From an uncultured Alphaproteobacteria bacterium (lineage in GTDB: Bacteria > Pseudomonadota > Alphaproteobacteria > RF32 > CAG-239): DNA of 14,417 nt. The notes under the pieces were generated by a model that saw only the letters and a list, made by a program, of their open reading frames with translations, was not told where the DNA came from and did no database searches. The DNA lies in NCBI GenBank assembly GCA_910587405.1, contig CAJUKS010000020.1:1-14417 (forward strand). Reading direction: 5' to 3'. This document shows, in pieces, positions 1-6,634 of this stretch (positions are counted from its first letter, which is position 1; every line of letters starts with the position of its first letter). A program made the translations under genes and the position numbers.

Positions 1-74
1 GTTGGGCCAACCACACCTTCGGCGACGACTACAAAGCCTCGACTTTCGGTTTGGGTCTCAGTTACAACTGGTAG
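1..74 (+). CDS. C-terminal end of an outer-membrane beta-barrel protein (partial)
   Basis: Only the last 23 codons are present, read from position 3 to the TAG at 72-74. They end in a strand of alternating hydrophobic and polar residues, STFGLGLSYNW, with an aromatic residue at the very C-terminus. A terminal aromatic on a last amphipathic strand is the usual signal by which the Bam machinery recognises outer-membrane barrels of the porin/OmpA-like type. The barrel family cannot be settled from this fragment, and the final residue is Trp instead of the commoner Phe. A strong terminator follows 22 bases later, so this gene ends its transcription unit and is not linked to gyrA. Confidence 0.65.
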   Translation, partial: WANHTFGDDYKASTFGLGLSYNW

Positions 75-96
75 TTTGGGCTAAACATAAACAAAG

Positions 97-128
97 AACG
101 CCTCCGAGTTATGCCGGAGGCGTTTTTT
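97..128 (+). terminator. Rho-independent terminator after the barrel gene
   Basis: A perfect 10-bp stem (AACGCCTCCG at 97-106 with CGGAGGCGTT at 115-124) has an 8-base loop and runs into six Ts at 123-128. It isolates the barrel gene from gyrA. Confidence 0.9.
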
Positions 129-319
129 GAGTTTTGAAACACCTGATCGTTAACGATTTAGACGACATTTTGTTTAAAATCGATTTTAAGCCGCTTTTTT
201 TGCCCGTAGAAACGTTTTTATTGTTTTTAAACTGGGCATAAGTTGCATAATTTTCTGTTTTAACCGGCAAAGTTTGGTATTATTCTGTCAGTAAAAAATA
301 AATCAGATAAGGTATAAAA
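129..319 (+). promoter_or_regulatory. gyrA upstream region with two perfect palindromes
   Basis: This 191-base gap must carry the gyrA promoter because a terminator precedes it. Two perfect dyads stand out: ATCGTTAACGAT at 146-157 and TTAAAATCGATTTTAA at 174-189. Promoter boxes are ambiguous. TATTAT at 278-283 or CATAAT at 246-251 could be the -10, the latter with TTGTTT at 221-226 upstream at a long 19-base spacing. A ribosome site TAAGG at 308-312 sits 7 bases before the gyrA ATG. The palindromes lie 130-175 bases upstream of the start codon and could be operators, but I do not recognise the binding protein. Confidence 0.45.
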
Positions 320-3151
320 ATGACTGATGAAATCAACGAAGAAACGATTGTCGACAATGTTGTCGGCAGCCGTTCTGACATTACGCCGGTAGACGTTTCG
401 GAAGAAATGCGCCGGTCGTATCTCGACTATGCGATGAGCGTTATTGTTTCCCGTGCGTTGCCGGATGTTCGCGACGGCTTAAAACCGGTACACCGCCGGA
501 TTATTTATTCGATGTATGAAAACGGTTATGATTATAACCGTCCGTTCCGCAAATCGGCCCGTATCGTCGGTGACGTTTTGGGTAAATATCACCCCCACGG
601 CGACTCTTCGGTATATGAGGCAATGGTGCGGATGGCCCAGCCGTTTTCGATGCGGGTGCCGATGATTGACGGGCAGGGCAACTTCGGTTCGATGGACGGC
701 GACAGCGCCGCCGCAATGCGTTATACCGAAGCCCGGCTGGCTAAAGTGGCGCATGCCCTGATCGAAGATATTGACAAAGACACGGTCGATTTTATGCCCA
801 ACTATGACGAAAGCTTGCAGGAACCTTCTGTTTTGCCGGCGCGTTATCCCAACCTGCTGGTCAACGGTACCAACGGTATTGCCGTCGGTATGGCCACCAA
901 CATTCCGCCGCATAATCTGGGTGAAATTGTTTCGGCCTGCTGTGCCTATATTGACAATCCCGATATCACCATTGAAGAGCTGATCAATTATGTTCCAGGC
1001 CCCGATTTTCCGACCGGCGGTCTGATCCTCGGATACGGCGGCGCCCGTTCGGCTTATTTTACCGGCCGCGGTTCGGTTATGATGCGTGCCAAATGTACGA
1101 TCGAAGAAATCAGAAAAGACAGGGAAGCGATCGTTGTTCACGAAATTCCCTATCAGGTTAACAAAGCGGCGCTGGTGCAAAAGATTGCCGAACTGGTGAA
1201 GGAAAAACGGGTTGAGGGAATTTCCGACATTCGCGATGAGTCCGATCGTCAGGGCGTGCGCGTAGTGGTGGAAATCAAGCGCGATTTTCAGGCCGATGTG
1301 ATTCTTAACCAGCTTTATAAATATACGCCGCTGCAAACCAGCTTCGGCATGAACATGCTGGCGATTAATTCGGGGCGCCCGATGATGATGAATTTGAAGG
1401 AAATCATTGCCGCGTTTATCGAATTTCGCGAAGAAGTGATCCGCCGCCGGACCATTTATGAACTGAACAAGGCCCGTGACCGCGCCCATACGTTGGTTGG
1501 TTTGGCCATTGCGGTCGAAAACCTCGATCCGGTGATTGAACTGATCCGCAGCGCGCCGAATCCGCAGGAGGCTAAAGACGCTTTGCTTTCCAAGGCATGG
1601 CCCGCCGGTGACGTTGAACCGCTGGTTATTTTGATTGATGAACCGGACCGCAAGGTGGAAAACGGTTATTATCATCTTTCCGAAGCGCAGGCTAAAGCGA
1701 TTTTGGATCTCAAACTGCAAAGATTAACCGGTTTGGAGCGCGACAAGATTCATCAGGAATTGATGAATTTGGGCGACGAGATCAAAGAATGCCTGTCGAT
1801 TTTGAGCAGCCGCGAAAAACTTTACGGCATTATGCGTGACGAACTGGTGGAAATTAAAGACGAATATGCCACCCCGCGCCGTACCAAAATTGAGGATATC
1901 GAATATGACCAGGATGTCGAGTCTCTGATTCAGCGTGAAGAAATGGTGGTGACGGTTACCGATGCCGGTTATATCAAACGGGTGCCGCTCAATGCTTACA
2001 AGGCGCAGAAACGAGGCGGCAAAGGAAAATCGGGCATGGCAACCAAAGAAGAAGATTTTGTGTCGCGTTTGTTCGTCGCCAGTACCCATACGCCGGTTCT
2101 GTTCTTCTCCAGCAAAGGGTTGGTTTATAAAATGAAAGTTTATAAGCTGCCGTTGGGGTCGCCGACTTCTAAAGGCAAACCGTTTGTCAACCTGTTGCCG
2201 CTTGATGAAGGCGAAAATATTACCACTGTCCTCAAGCTGCCGGAAAACGAAGCCGAATGCAAAGATTTGTCAATCATGTTTGCAACCGCCAGCGGGATGG
2301 TTCGTCGCAATTCGCTGATGGATTTTGTCAACGTGCAGTCAAACGGCAAAATTGCAATGAAGCTTGACGAAGGCGACAAGTTGATGAATGTTCGCATTTG
2401 CCACGAAAACAATGACGTTATGCTGGCAACCCGCAGCGGTAAATGCATCCGCTTCCCGGTTACCGAAGTGCGCGTGTTTGTCGGCCGCAATTCGGTCGGC
2501 GTCCGCGGGATTAAGCTGGCTGACGGCGACGAGGTGATCTCGATGTCGATCCTCAATCACAGTGATGCCGGCGCGGAAGAACGTGACGAATATGCAAAAG
2601 TCGTTTCTGCCGTCAAGAGAATGGAAGCGGAAGCCGGCGAGGGCGTTTGCATTTCGCCTGCAGATACCGGATTGCTTGAAAAGCTCTCGATTGAACAGTT
2701 TGCAAATATGCGTCGGAACGAACAGTTTATTCTGACCGTTACTTCCACCGGATACGGCAAACGTTCTTCTTCTTACGAATACCGGGTAACCGGCCGCGGC
2801 GGCAGCGGTATTGCCAACATGGAAATGTCTGCCCGCAACAAAGAAGTGGTCAGTTCGTTCCCGATTGAAGACGATAACCAGATCATGATGGTCACCGACG
2901 GCGGCAAGCTGATCCGTATGCCGGTGGAAGATATCCGTATTGCCGGTCGTAAAACTCAGGGGGTCATCCTGTTCCGTACCGCTGAAAACGAACGGGTGGT
3001 TTCCGTTACCTGGCTGGATGCCGACGCCGAAGACGAAGAAGAGTTGGAAGAAGAAACCGGCTCTGAGGTGCTGGGCGAAAGCGTTGCCGATACGGAGGAC
3101 AGTTTGTCCGATCAGGTTAATGAACCCGAAACCGAAAGTGACGACGCGTAA
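320..3151 (+). CDS. gyrA: DNA gyrase subunit A
   Basis: GyrA is the breakage-reunion subunit of gyrase. With GyrB it introduces negative supercoils into DNA using ATP. The N-terminal half (about residues 28-500) contains the winged-helix active site, with AAMRYTE placing the catalytic tyrosine at Tyr135 and its partner Arg134. The wrapping domain (about 520-890) starts with the GyrA box QKRGGKG at 563-569, which separates it from topoisomerase IV ParC. At the quinolone pocket, HPHGDSSVYE gives Ser96 and Glu100 at the E. coli Ser83 and Asp87 positions, a susceptible-type pattern. At 943 residues it is longer than E. coli GyrA (875). The extra length is an insert around residues 745-797 and an acidic Glu/Asp-rich tail from about 898. 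I recall such an insert as typical of Alphaproteobacteria. The start is set by TAAGG at 308-312. The gene is monocistronic between two terminators. Confidence 0.98.
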   Translation: MTDEINEETIVDNVVGSRSDITPVDVSEEMRRSYLDYAMSVIVSRALPDVRDGLKPVHRRIIYSMYENGYDYNRPFRKSARIVGDVLGKYHPHGDSSVYEAMVRMAQPFSMRVPMIDGQGNFGSMDGDSAAAMRYTEARLAKVAHALIEDIDKDTVDFMPNYDESLQEPSVLPARYPNLLVNGTNGIAVGMATNIPPHNLGEIVSACCAYIDNPDITIEELINYVPGPDFPTGGLILGYGGARSAYFTGRGSVMMRAKCTIEEIRKDREAIVVHEIPYQVNKAALVQKIAELVKEKRVEGISDIRDESDRQGVRVVVEIKRDFQADVILNQLYKYTPLQTSFGMNMLAINSGRPMMMNLKEIIAAFIEFREEVIRRRTIYELNKARDRAHTLVGLAIAVENLDPVIELIRSAPNPQEAKDALLSKAWPAGDVEPLVILIDEPDRKVENGYYHLSEAQAKAILDLKLQRLTGLERDKIHQELMNLGDEIKECLSILSSREKLYGIMRDELVEIKDEYATPRRTKIEDIEYDQDVESLIQREEMVVTVTDAGYIKRVPLNAYKAQKRGGKGKSGMATKEEDFVSRLFVASTHTPVLFFSSKGLVYKMKVYKLPLGSPTSKGKPFVNLLPLDEGENITTVLKLPENEAECKDLSIMFATASGMVRRNSLMDFVNVQSNGKIAMKLDEGDKLMNVRICHENNDVMLATRSGKCIRFPVTEVRVFVGRNSVGVRGIKLADGDEVISMSILNHSDAGAEERDEYAKVVSAVKRMEAEAGEGVCISPADTGLLEKLSIEQFANMRRNEQFILTVTSTGYGKRSSSYEYRVTGRGGSGIANMEMSARNKEVVSSFPIEDDNQIMMVTDGGKLIRMPVEDIRIAGRKTQGVILFRTAENERVVSVTWLDADAEDEEELEEETGSEVLGESVADTEDSLSDQVNEPETESDDA

Positions 3152-3174
3152 GCATCTGACTTGAAACAGAGCAA

Positions 3175-3203
3175 AAACCGGGGTTAAAGCGCCCCGGTTT
3201 TTT
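3175..3203 (+). terminator. Rho-independent terminator of gyrA
   Basis: The 9-bp stem AAACCGGGG (3175-3183) pairs with CCCCGGTTT (3192-3200) around an 8-base loop, followed by a T-run to 3203. It lies 24 bases after the gyrA stop codon. Confidence 0.93.
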
Positions 3204-3276
3204 ACAATTTGTATGATCGGTTTTATAAAAAAGCGTTTTTTGGGGTTGCAATTAATTTTTGAGTGTGTTATAGCAC

Positions 3277-3316
3277 TTGACATAAAATAATTATTTGTCG
3301 AATTAGTATATATAAT
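3277..3316 (+). promoter_or_regulatory. Promoter-like AT-rich block upstream of a candidate RNA gene
   Basis: A perfect TTGACA (3277-3282) and a perfect TATAAT (3311-3316) both occur here, inside a very AT-rich stretch. They are 28 bases apart, too far to act as one sigma-70 promoter, so the true pairing is unclear. Either box could work with a poorer partner. The block sits between the gyrA terminator and a segment that ends in its own terminator, which is where a promoter for a separate transcript is expected. Confidence 0.45.
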
Positions 3317-3321
3317 AAGAC

Positions 3322-3542
3322 AAAAGTTAAGCGTTCTTTGAAATGCAGATCTTGAAATATACGGCTAACCAACAATTTGCGGCATGCGGATTTTTTTCGG
3401 ATTCTTCGTTTAGCGGGAACCGTCTTTAATCGATGCGAGTACCATGTTCCGAAAACGGAAAAGGGGTCTAAGTCGCCGTTGCAAGTAAAGATCGAACTAA
3501 AACCTTTTGGTTTTAAGCAGATAATTTTATTATCTGCTTTTT
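3322..3542 (+). ncRNA. Candidate structured noncoding RNA, about 200 nt, family not recognised
   Basis: No convincing protein frame crosses this segment, yet it lies between promoter-like boxes and a strong plus-strand terminator. Long-range complementarity closes it into a rod. GTTC (3333-3336) can pair with GAAC (3494-3497). CTTG (3351-3354) can pair with CAAG (3482-3485), or alternatively GATCTT (3348-3353) with AAGATC (3488-3493). ACGGC (3361-3365) can pair with GCCGT (3475-3479). Inside are GGAAC (3416-3420) with GTTCC (3446-3450) and a perfect small hairpin TTCCG-AAAA-CGGAA (3448-3461), two overlapping alternatives. A further hairpin AAAACC-TTTT-GGTTTT (about 3500-3514) precedes the terminator. 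An imperfect long rod of about 200 nt is the general shape of 6S RNA, but I cannot confirm that family from the sequence. It does not look like tmRNA, SRP RNA or RNase P RNA. A long gyrA-distal leader is unlikely because the terminator lies before any good ORF. Confidence 0.5.
3515..3542 (+). terminator. Rho-independent terminator of the candidate RNA
   Basis: An 11-bp perfect stem, AAGCAGATAAT (3515-3525) with ATTATCTGCTT (3529-3539), ends in five Ts at 3538-3542. The complementary strand lacks a T-run after the stem, so it points to plus-strand transcription of the segment before it. Confidence 0.85.
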
Positions 3543-3572
3543 CTCGAAAAATCATTGAACCTATATAAAAAA

Positions 3573-3648
3573 CGCGCTCCTCTGTTCTGTGCCAAAAAAT
3601 TAGAGGGATTATCGCGGGCTCTGCTGTTGTGAAACAGCAGAGTTTTTT
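3573..3648 (+). ncRNA. Candidate short hairpin RNA, about 75-85 nt
   Basis: Just after the previous terminator comes a second structured segment. CGCG (3573-3576) and CCTCT (3579-3583) can pair with AGAGG (3602-3606) and CGCG (3613-3616), making a two-part stem with a large A-rich loop. This is followed directly by a strong terminator hairpin. A TATATA box at 3562-3567 would start transcription near 3573, but no good -35 box is visible. It could be an independent small RNA or a read-through and processed tail of the RNA before it. Confidence 0.35.
3618..3648 (+). terminator. Rho-independent terminator
   Basis: A perfect 10-bp stem, CTCTGCTGTT (3619-3628) with AACAGCAGAG (3633-3642), has a GTGA loop and six Ts at 3643-3648. 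No gene precedes it except the candidate RNAs, which is itself evidence that something noncoding is transcribed here. Confidence 0.88.
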
Positions 3649-3708
3649 GTCGCCTGACCAGCCGGTAAAATGTTATCGGACACTATAATTATTATAAAAA
3701 TCTTTCTT

Positions 3709-3858
3709 ATGGAAAAAAAATTGATTTTGAAACAGCAGGAGATTTTGCGGGAAGATCTGTTTGAAGGGATAATATCTTTTCAACAGTTCGAACAGGCCGA
3801 CCTCGCCTTGCGAAAAAAGCTTGAGCGTTGTTCCGCTGACAACGGTGAAAAAGAGTGA
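3709..3858 (+). CDS. Doubtful small hypothetical protein, 49 residues
   Basis: The frame from ATG 3709 gives a charged, probably helical peptide (MEKKLILKQQEILREDLFEG...) with spaced Leu, Ile and Phe and no Cys or membrane segment. I do not recognise it. In favour: it is followed 58 bases later by a terminator, and a TATAAT box at 3684-3689 would start a transcript about 13 bases before the ATG. Against: there is no Shine-Dalgarno sequence before it, and it is very short. An in-frame ATG at 3670 would add 13 residues, but those codons cover the TATAAT box and look like promoter DNA. I prefer 3709 if the gene is real at all. Confidence 0.4.
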   Translation: MEKKLILKQQEILREDLFEGIISFQQFEQADLALRKKLERCSADNGEKE

Positions 3859-3916
3859 CTGTTGTCTCGTTTTCTTTTCTCTGCCGCCGGCAACAAAAGC
3901 TGTCGATGTTTTTGTG

Positions 3917-3948
3917 AAAAGCCCCTCCGTGACGGAGAGGCTTTTTTT
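3917..3948 (+). terminator. Rho-independent terminator, plus strand
   Basis: The hairpin AAAAGCC...GGCTTTT has an inner CTCCG (3925-3929) paired to CGGAG (3933-3937), one C-A mismatch, and seven Ts at 3942-3948. It closes the unit holding the 49-residue ORF. Between 3859 and 4154 I see no gene, only this terminator and the next. Confidence 0.85.
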
Positions 3949-4010
3949 ACCTAAAAAATTCGGGTTGGATACGCGGTTTCACATCAGACCGTTCATCGAT
4001 GCCATCAATG

Positions 4011-4036
4011 AAAAACCCCGCGTTTGACGCAGGGTT
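4011..4036 (-). terminator. Terminator of the lipid A operon (minus strand, possibly bidirectional)
   Basis: The stem AACCC-GCG (4014-4022) pairs with CGC-GGGTT (4028-4036) around a short loop. On the minus strand it runs straight into five Ts (4011-4015 complement), fitting an end for the minus-strand operon whose last gene stops at 4155. On the plus strand a weaker T-run follows at 4039-4043, so it may work both ways. Confidence 0.7.
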
Positions 4037-4154
4037 CCTTTTTATATCCGTCAATTGTTGGGAGTCTTTAAACAAACGTCACCGAACAAGTATTTTCCGT
4101 TCAGACGATGTTTGCCAAACTGAGAGCCTCCTTTCCGGCGGAGAAAGAAAAGTC

Positions 4155-4337
4155 CTAATAATCGTCGCGTTCCACCCTGGTCATTTTTTTGCGGTTATAT
4201 TTGGTTTTGGGCGTCGGCGTATTGTGACTGGTAAACGGTTTGCCGTTATGGTCCTCCATTTCTTCCTCACGGCTGCCGCGGTGGTAAGCAGTCAGTTTTT
4301 CGCGCAGTTCCTGCATTTCCTTTTTAGATTTTTTCAT
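4155..4337 (-). CDS. Small basic hypothetical protein, 60 residues, last gene of the lipid A operon
   Basis: The protein starts MKKSKKEMQELREKLTAY, a likely amphipathic charged helix over residues 1-20. It continues into a polar, Pro/Thr-rich tail ending in a Lys/Arg cluster and DDY. It has no Cys, no hydrophobic core and no membrane segment, so it is probably largely disordered or binds nucleic acid, protein or acidic lipid; that is inference. A textbook ribosome site, AGGAG, sits about 7 bases before the ATG, which makes the gene credible despite its size. It lies 54 bases downstream of lpxK with no terminator between them, so it is probably cotranscribed with it. I do not recognise the family. 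Confidence 0.75.
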   Translation of the reverse strand: MKKSKKEMQELREKLTAYHRGSREEEMEDHNGKPFTSHNTPTPKTKYNRKKMTRVERDDY

Positions 4338-4391
4338 GTTTTTTCTCCTAAAAACGAATTTGACTTCCGTCGTTTTTCAGAACAGCAAAAA

Positions 4392-5369
4392 TCAAATCTC
4401 CGCTGCCGTTTTTAACGGCATGTTGTTGTTGATAAAACGTTTCAATTCTTTTTCATCGTCCCAGGCGATTTTAATTTCCAGCACTTTAAAGTGATGTTGC
4501 ATGGCCGAAGGGATTTTAACAAAATCTTTGGCGGTGGTGATCAGTTCGGCATCGGTCAGCCAGGCGCGATCAATCAAATCCTGCAATTCGGTTTCGGAAT
4601 AATTGTGATGGTCCGGAAAGTCTATGGTTTCAGCCGGTTCAATACCGTTTTCGCGCAGGGAAGCGTAAAATTTTTCCGGTCGGCCGATGCCGGCAAAAGC
4701 AATAACCCTGCTTCCGGAAAGGGGAGGTAATTCAGCCGTCATACGGGCATAAAAAATCGGCAGCCCCTGCAATTTCGCGGACAAATGATGGCGATCGTTG
4801 CCGATAATAACAGCGGCCGACGCCCGTTTGAGGCCGTTGTCTAATTCTTCCCGCAACGGTCCGGCCGGAACCGGATAACCGTTTCCGATACCGAATTCCC
4901 CGTCAAAAACAACCAGACTGATATCTTTATAAAGTCCCGGATTTTGAAAGCCGTCATCCATAATGATAACGTCGGCGCCTTCGGCAACGGCGCGCACGGC
5001 AGCCCGATAGCGGTCGGGATTGATGCTTACCGGTGCCTGTCTGGCCAACAACAACGGTTCGTCTCCCACTTGCCGTGCCGTATGTTTTTCGCGGTCGACA
5101 ATAACACCGCTCAGGTTTCCTCCGTATCCGCGCGAGACAAAGGCCGGATTGTAACCGCATTGTCTGAGCAGTGTTACCATGGCGGCCGCGACCGGAGTCT
5201 TTCCGGTTCCGCCGGCGGTCAGATTGCCGATGCATATAACCGGCACGTTAGCTTTTTGCGGCTGTTTCAAACGCAAACGCAGGGCGGTAGCGGCAGAATA
5301 CATTTTTCCGACCGGCAGCAACAGCCGGGCGGTCAGACTTTGCTTGTTCCAATAGGAAGGGGTTTTCAT
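4392..5369 (-). CDS. lpxK: Tetraacyldisaccharide 4'-kinase
   Basis: LpxK phosphorylates the 4' position of the tetraacyl-disaccharide 1-phosphate precursor, giving lipid IVA, at the cytoplasmic face of the inner membrane. At 325 residues it is of usual length. Residues 51-58 (TAGGTGKT) are the Walker A loop, preceded by the IGNL typical of the family. GDEP is at 102-105. MDDGFQ at 137-142 holds the Walker B-type acidic residues. PAGPLRE is at 168-174, FAGIGRPEKFY at 225-235, FPDHHNY at 251-257 and TTAKD at 278-282. The N-terminus is the hydrophobic and basic helix that docks LpxK on the membrane. Its ATG overlaps the waaA stop codon by four bases (ATGA), so the two are translationally coupled. 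WaaA acts on the product of this enzyme, so the pair covers consecutive steps. Confidence 0.97.
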   Translation of the reverse strand: MKTPSYWNKQSLTARLLLPVGKMYSAATALRLRLKQPQKANVPVICIGNLTAGGTGKTPVAAAMVTLLRQCGYNPAFVSRGYGGNLSGVIVDREKHTARQVGDEPLLLARQAPVSINPDRYRAAVRAVAEGADVIIMDDGFQNPGLYKDISLVVFDGEFGIGNGYPVPAGPLREELDNGLKRASAAVIIGNDRHHLSAKLQGLPIFYARMTAELPPLSGSRVIAFAGIGRPEKFYASLRENGIEPAETIDFPDHHNYSETELQDLIDRAWLTDAELITTAKDFVKIPSAMQHHFKVLEIKIAWDDEKELKRFINNNMPLKTAAEI

Positions 5370-6634
5370 GAGCGAATATATCCTTTGACTTTGTCCATAA
5401 TGCCGTCAAGAACTTTTGCCTCTGAGGTCGCCCAGTTGTAAGCCAGCGATCGTTTGGCTTCCATCAGCTCTTTATGGCTGAGCAATTGTCTGACGGTTTC
5501 CGTCAGTTCCAATACGTCGTTTACCTGAATGACCGCATCGGCTTTTTTGGCACGGTTCATGGCGTCGGTAAAGTTATGCATATGCGGACCGACGACAACG
5601 GCATCGCGACAGCGCGAAGGTTCCATAAAGTTCTGGCCGCCGTGCGGGATGAGAGAACCGCCGATAAAGACCAACGGGCAAATTCCGTACCAAAGTCCCA
5701 TTTCGCCGATGGTGTTGGCAATGTACACGTCCGTATCGGCCTCAATCGGTTCGTCATTTGAACGCAGGGAGACTTTTAAGCCCAGTTCTTTTTGCAGCCG
5801 TTGCTGAATTTCGGGGCCGCGATGAGGGTGTCGCGGAGCGATGATCAGCAGCAGGTCGGGAAAGTCTTTTTTGAGTTCGTTGTGAAAACGGGCAATTTTG
5901 AATTCCTCGTCGTCATGGGTGGAACTGGCCAACCATAAAGTGCGACCGTTGATCTGCTTAAGCAGTACGGCTTTTTTTTCTTCATCGACCGGCAGCGGCG
6001 TTCCGGCATATTTGAGATTGCCGAGACAGGTGGCTTCTTTGGCGCCGAGAACTTTGAGGCGATAGGCATCTTCGTCCGATTGTCCGAGGCAGGTGGTAAA
6101 ACAGTCAAGCAGTTCTTTGCAGACGAAGTCAAATTGCTGCCAGCGTTTGAAAGATTTGTTGGAAATCCGCCCGTTGACCAACAGCAGCGGAATGTTTTTG
6201 CGTTTGATGCCGGACAGCATTGCCGGCCACAAGTCCGACTCAAACCACAACACCAAATCGGGATGCCAGTGTTTGATAAAACGGGTGGTAAATACCGGAT
6301 TGTCAATCGGGATATATTGATGAAAGGCGCGTTCGGGCAACCGTTTCCCCATCAGTTCGGCCGAAGTTGTCGTTCCGGTGGTCACCATGACATGAGCTTG
6401 AGGATAAGTTTCCAGCAAACGGTTGATCAGCGGCAGCATTGAAAGAGATTCGCCGACCGAAGCGCCGTGAAACCAAAACAGCATTCCTTCCGGACGTTGT
6501 AAAACCGGGCGGCCGATTCTTTCGTTAAAACGTTTGAGGTCTTCTTTGCCGCGTTCTTTGCGTTTTTTGATGTAACGGCTGATAACCAGGGGATATAAAA
6601 CACGAATAAGGGTATTGTAAATTTTGATAAACAT
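5366..6634 (-). CDS. waaA: 3-deoxy-D-manno-octulosonic acid (Kdo) transferase
   Basis: WaaA (KdtA, family GT30) transfers Kdo from CMP-Kdo to lipid IVA, starting the inner core of LPS at the inner membrane. The 422-residue length is normal. A hydrophobic N-terminal anchor spans about 1-20, followed by a basic stretch. HGASVGE at 56-62 carries the catalytic glutamate, Glu62 here. ESDLWP is at 132-137, ASSTHDDEE at 236-244, APRHP at 266-270, GEMGLWY at 310-316, and the donor-site GGQNFMEP at 332-339. How many Kdo residues it adds cannot be read from the sequence. Its ATG overlaps the last base of the upstream acyltransferase stop codon (TAATG), and its own stop overlaps lpxK, so it is the middle gene of a tightly coupled operon. 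Confidence 0.96.
   Translation of the reverse strand: MFIKIYNTLIRVLYPLVISRYIKKRKERGKEDLKRFNERIGRPVLQRPEGMLFWFHGASVGESLSMLPLINRLLETYPQAHVMVTTGTTTSAELMGKRLPERAFHQYIPIDNPVFTTRFIKHWHPDLVLWFESDLWPAMLSGIKRKNIPLLLVNGRISNKSFKRWQQFDFVCKELLDCFTTCLGQSDEDAYRLKVLGAKEATCLGNLKYAGTPLPVDEEKKAVLLKQINGRTLWLASSTHDDEEFKIARFHNELKKDFPDLLLIIAPRHPHRGPEIQQRLQKELGLKVSLRSNDEPIEADTDVYIANTIGEMGLWYGICPLVFIGGSLIPHGGQNFMEPSRCRDAVVVGPHMHNFTDAMNRAKKADAVIQVNDVLELTETVRQLLSHKELMEAKRSLAYNWATSEAKVLDGIMDKVKGYIRS

Noticed and set aside
479..1720. Long minus-strand frame of 413 codons opposite gyrA
   Set aside because: It lies antisense to an unmistakable GyrA. The translation is rich in Phe, His, Asn and Arg with no domain, as expected of a shadow frame.
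2339..3283. Minus-strand frame of 314 codons opposite the gyrA 3' end
   Set aside because: Antisense shadow of the GyrA C-terminal domain. It runs through the gyrA terminator and has no ribosome site or recognisable motif.
3480..3510. A GTTCGATC-like string on the minus strand hinting at a tRNA or tmRNA T-loop
   Set aside because: The flanks do not pair into a T-stem, and no acceptor stem, anticodon arm or tag-coding frame can be built around it.
3268..3568. Short frames of 95 (minus) and 63 (plus) codons across the candidate RNA
   Set aside because: Neither has a ribosome site or protein-like composition. Both cross promoter or terminator elements, so a noncoding reading fits better.
3579..3583. 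CCTCT resembling an anti-Shine-Dalgarno element of small regulatory RNAs
   Set aside because: It is sequestered in the predicted stem with AGAGG rather than displayed in a loop, and the match is short.
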